A stretch of 7,315 nucleotides of DNA from an uncultured Bryobacterales bacterium (GTDB lineage: Bacteria > Acidobacteriota > Terriglobia > Bryobacterales > Bryobacteraceae). Under the pieces are notes generated by a model, which saw only the letters and a program-made list of their open reading frames with translations, was not told the DNA's origin and ran no database searches. The position numbers and the translations under genes are program-made. This document shows, in pieces, positions 6,545 to 7,315 of this stretch; the stretch's first letter is position 1, and every line of letters starts with the position of its first letter. Location of the stretch: NCBI GenBank assembly GCA_937959285.1, contig CALGAR010000136.1:1-7315 (forward strand), in the 5' to 3' direction.

Positions 6545-7112
6545 GCTCTGTTTAGCGCTTGTGGCCCTCGGTGCGGCGGCTTCTTGTAAGCGAACAATTA
6601 TGGAATACCGTGTGGCCGAATCGCCCGATGGACGATCCACCGCGGTGATCGAAACCTATCAGCTGTTAACGACGCTTGACCCGGGGGTGCGATTCGTCGT
6701 TCGCACGCCGACCTACAGCGATAGCATATCGACGGAGGAACTCGATCCGCCTGTTCGGCCGGACTCCGGGACGGCTATCAGTTTCGCCGAAATTGTCTGG
6801 TCGTCCGATAGCCGAATTGTAGCAGGCTATGCACAAGCATACGCGGGAGAACGGTGTAGGTGGATTTACGACACGAAAGAACGGCGGCTGCGGCAGACGC
6901 GGGAGATGGACGATGCCATTCGTGATGCGATTCGGAAGCATTACGCTGCGGAACTCCGGGCGCAGCCAGATATCGACCCTCTAGAGTGGGCGGCATCGCG
7001 CGAAGCAGAATTGGCGTTTCTTGAAAGGATGTACGGGAGGAAAGTGAAGTTCGGGGAGGTGAGCTTGGAGGCTAGCACCACTCCGAAGCCGTTCACGACA
7101 AGAGGCAAGTAA
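6501..7112 (+). CDS. Putative lipoprotein, candidate immunity partner of the third tip
   Basis: The protein has 203 residues from ATG 6501. The N-terminus has a basic residue pair (KSGR), a hydrophobic run (LCLALVALGAAAS) and Cys29. AASC fits a relaxed lipobox, so it is probably lipid-anchored after cleavage before Cys29. The n-region is long for a lipoprotein; GTG 6513 is an alternative start, and neither has a strong Shine-Dalgarno site. The mature part begins with strand-rich text (YRVAESPDGRSTAVIETYQ, VRFVVRTPTYSD, EIVWSSDSRIVAGYAQ), like a single beta-propeller-type 'SPDG...W..DS' unit. A charged helical end follows (REMDDAIRDAIRKHYAAEL, EAELAFLERMYGRK). I recognise no family. The 44-base overlap with the RHS gene indicates translational coupling. 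The partner role is inferred from position. Membrane anchoring would suit defence at the envelope. Confidence 0.74.
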   Translation: MEWPVQSATFAKSGRLCLALVALGAAASCKRTIMEYRVAESPDGRSTAVIETYQLLTTLDPGVRFVVRTPTYSDSISTEELDPPVRPDSGTAISFAEIVWSSDSRIVAGYAQAYAGERCRWIYDTKERRLRQTREMDDAIRDAIRKHYAAELRAQPDIDPLEWAASREAELAFLERMYGRKVKFGEVSLEASTTPKPFTTRGK

Positions 7113-7128
7113 TACTGTGCCTCTTGTC
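7097..7128 (+). terminator. Perfect 11-bp hairpin over the last stop codon, possible terminator
   Basis: GACAAGAGGCA (7097-7107) and TGCCTCTTGTC (7118-7128) are exact inverted complements with a ten-base loop. The TAA stop (7110-7112) sits in the loop. No T-run follows, so a standard intrinsic terminator is not certain. It could instead protect the 3' end of the transcript or act with Rho. Confidence 0.5.
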
Positions 7129-7232
7129 AGTTCATCGCGCTGATACTTTGTGCAGTGAGAGTCGTCTTGCCGGCACGAGTACCGGTGCCCAACAATCTTC
7201 GTCTTTGAGTTGCCAAACAAGGCACTAGTTGA

Positions 7233-7283
7233 AACGGACGCGCCGAGACGGCAACCAAACACAGGAGCGAGTGCGCGTCCGTT
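7233..7283 (+). repeat. Inverted repeat, 11-bp arms
   Basis: AACGGACGCGC (7233-7243) is the exact complement of GCGCGTCCGTT (7273-7283), separated by 29 bases. The right arm lies inside the direct repeat. The other copy (1611-1658) has a related right arm but no matching left arm. Function unknown. Confidence 0.6.
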
Positions 7284-7298
7284 GTTGGAACCGTAGTC
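7250..7298 (+). repeat. Direct repeat, copy B
   Basis: These 49 bases are the counterpart of 1611-1658, in the same orientation, with six substitutions and one extra base (GGAACC against GGACC). Here the sequence after the repeat (CGCTCGTCCCGC) does not match the RHS core that follows copy A within the 17 bases visible. Confidence 0.8.
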
Positions 7299-7315
7299 CG
7301 CTCGTCCCGCAATCG

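Larger units (their letters stand above)
7129..7315 (+). other. Intergenic end of window carrying the repeated pre-core element
   Basis: No gene is supported on either strand. The stretch holds an inverted repeat (7233-7283) and the second copy of the direct repeat (7250-7298). Minus-strand frames across it have no recognisable motif. By analogy with module 2, a further RHS core could start shortly beyond the window edge. Confidence 0.5.

Noticed and set aside
1..7315. CRISPR array, tRNA, or insertion sequence
   Set aside because: No regularly spaced short repeats, no cloverleaf-like sequence and no transposase motif were seen. The repeats present are long coding copies or single pairs.

Overview
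The window is one strand of an RHS/YD-repeat locus, and every convincing gene lies on the + strand. It holds the 3' ends of three RHS-type genes. They share almost the same core but have three different C-terminal tips, and each tip is followed at once by a small gene for an exported protein. This is the layout of a polymorphic-toxin array, in which one core has been recombined with successive tip/partner cassettes. No transposase, tRNA, rRNA, CRISPR array or secretion-apparatus gene is visible. GC content looks to be in the mid-50s percent (by eye). The many-copy YD-repeat genes and the small exported partners recall soil Acidobacteriota of the Solibacter/Bryobacter type. That assignment is an inference from style, not proof.

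Module 1 (1-1388): the end of an RHS core (1-180) enters from the left edge and runs into a tip with a zinc-metallopeptidase HELGH motif, stopping at 816. Eleven bases later comes a signal-peptide protein (828-1388). An intergenic stretch (1389-1543) carries a broken remnant of another tip/partner junction. Module 2 (1544-3842): an RHS gene lacking its upstream core begins abruptly at 1661. It ends in a second HExxH tip (HELIH), and a secreted beta-sandwich protein gene overlaps its end. Module 3 (3843-7112): about 350 bp of degraded sequence, including RHS coding sequence broken across three frames, leads into the longest RHS reading frame. Its tip is unrelated to the other two, and a lipoprotein gene overlaps its end. 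The window closes with a strong hairpin on the last stop codon and an intergenic stretch repeating the sequence just before the module 2 core, so another module may follow.

The expected working model is that the RHS core packages and delivers the tip while the next gene protects the producer. All three partners carry export signals and the two HExxH tips share paired cysteines, so the inferred site of action is the periplasm or cell surface rather than the cytoplasm. Toxicity and immunity are inferred from architecture only. The shared 53 core codons before tips 1 and 2 differ at 12 bases, all silent, so the core looks maintained by selection although two of the genes look like 5'-truncated orphans.
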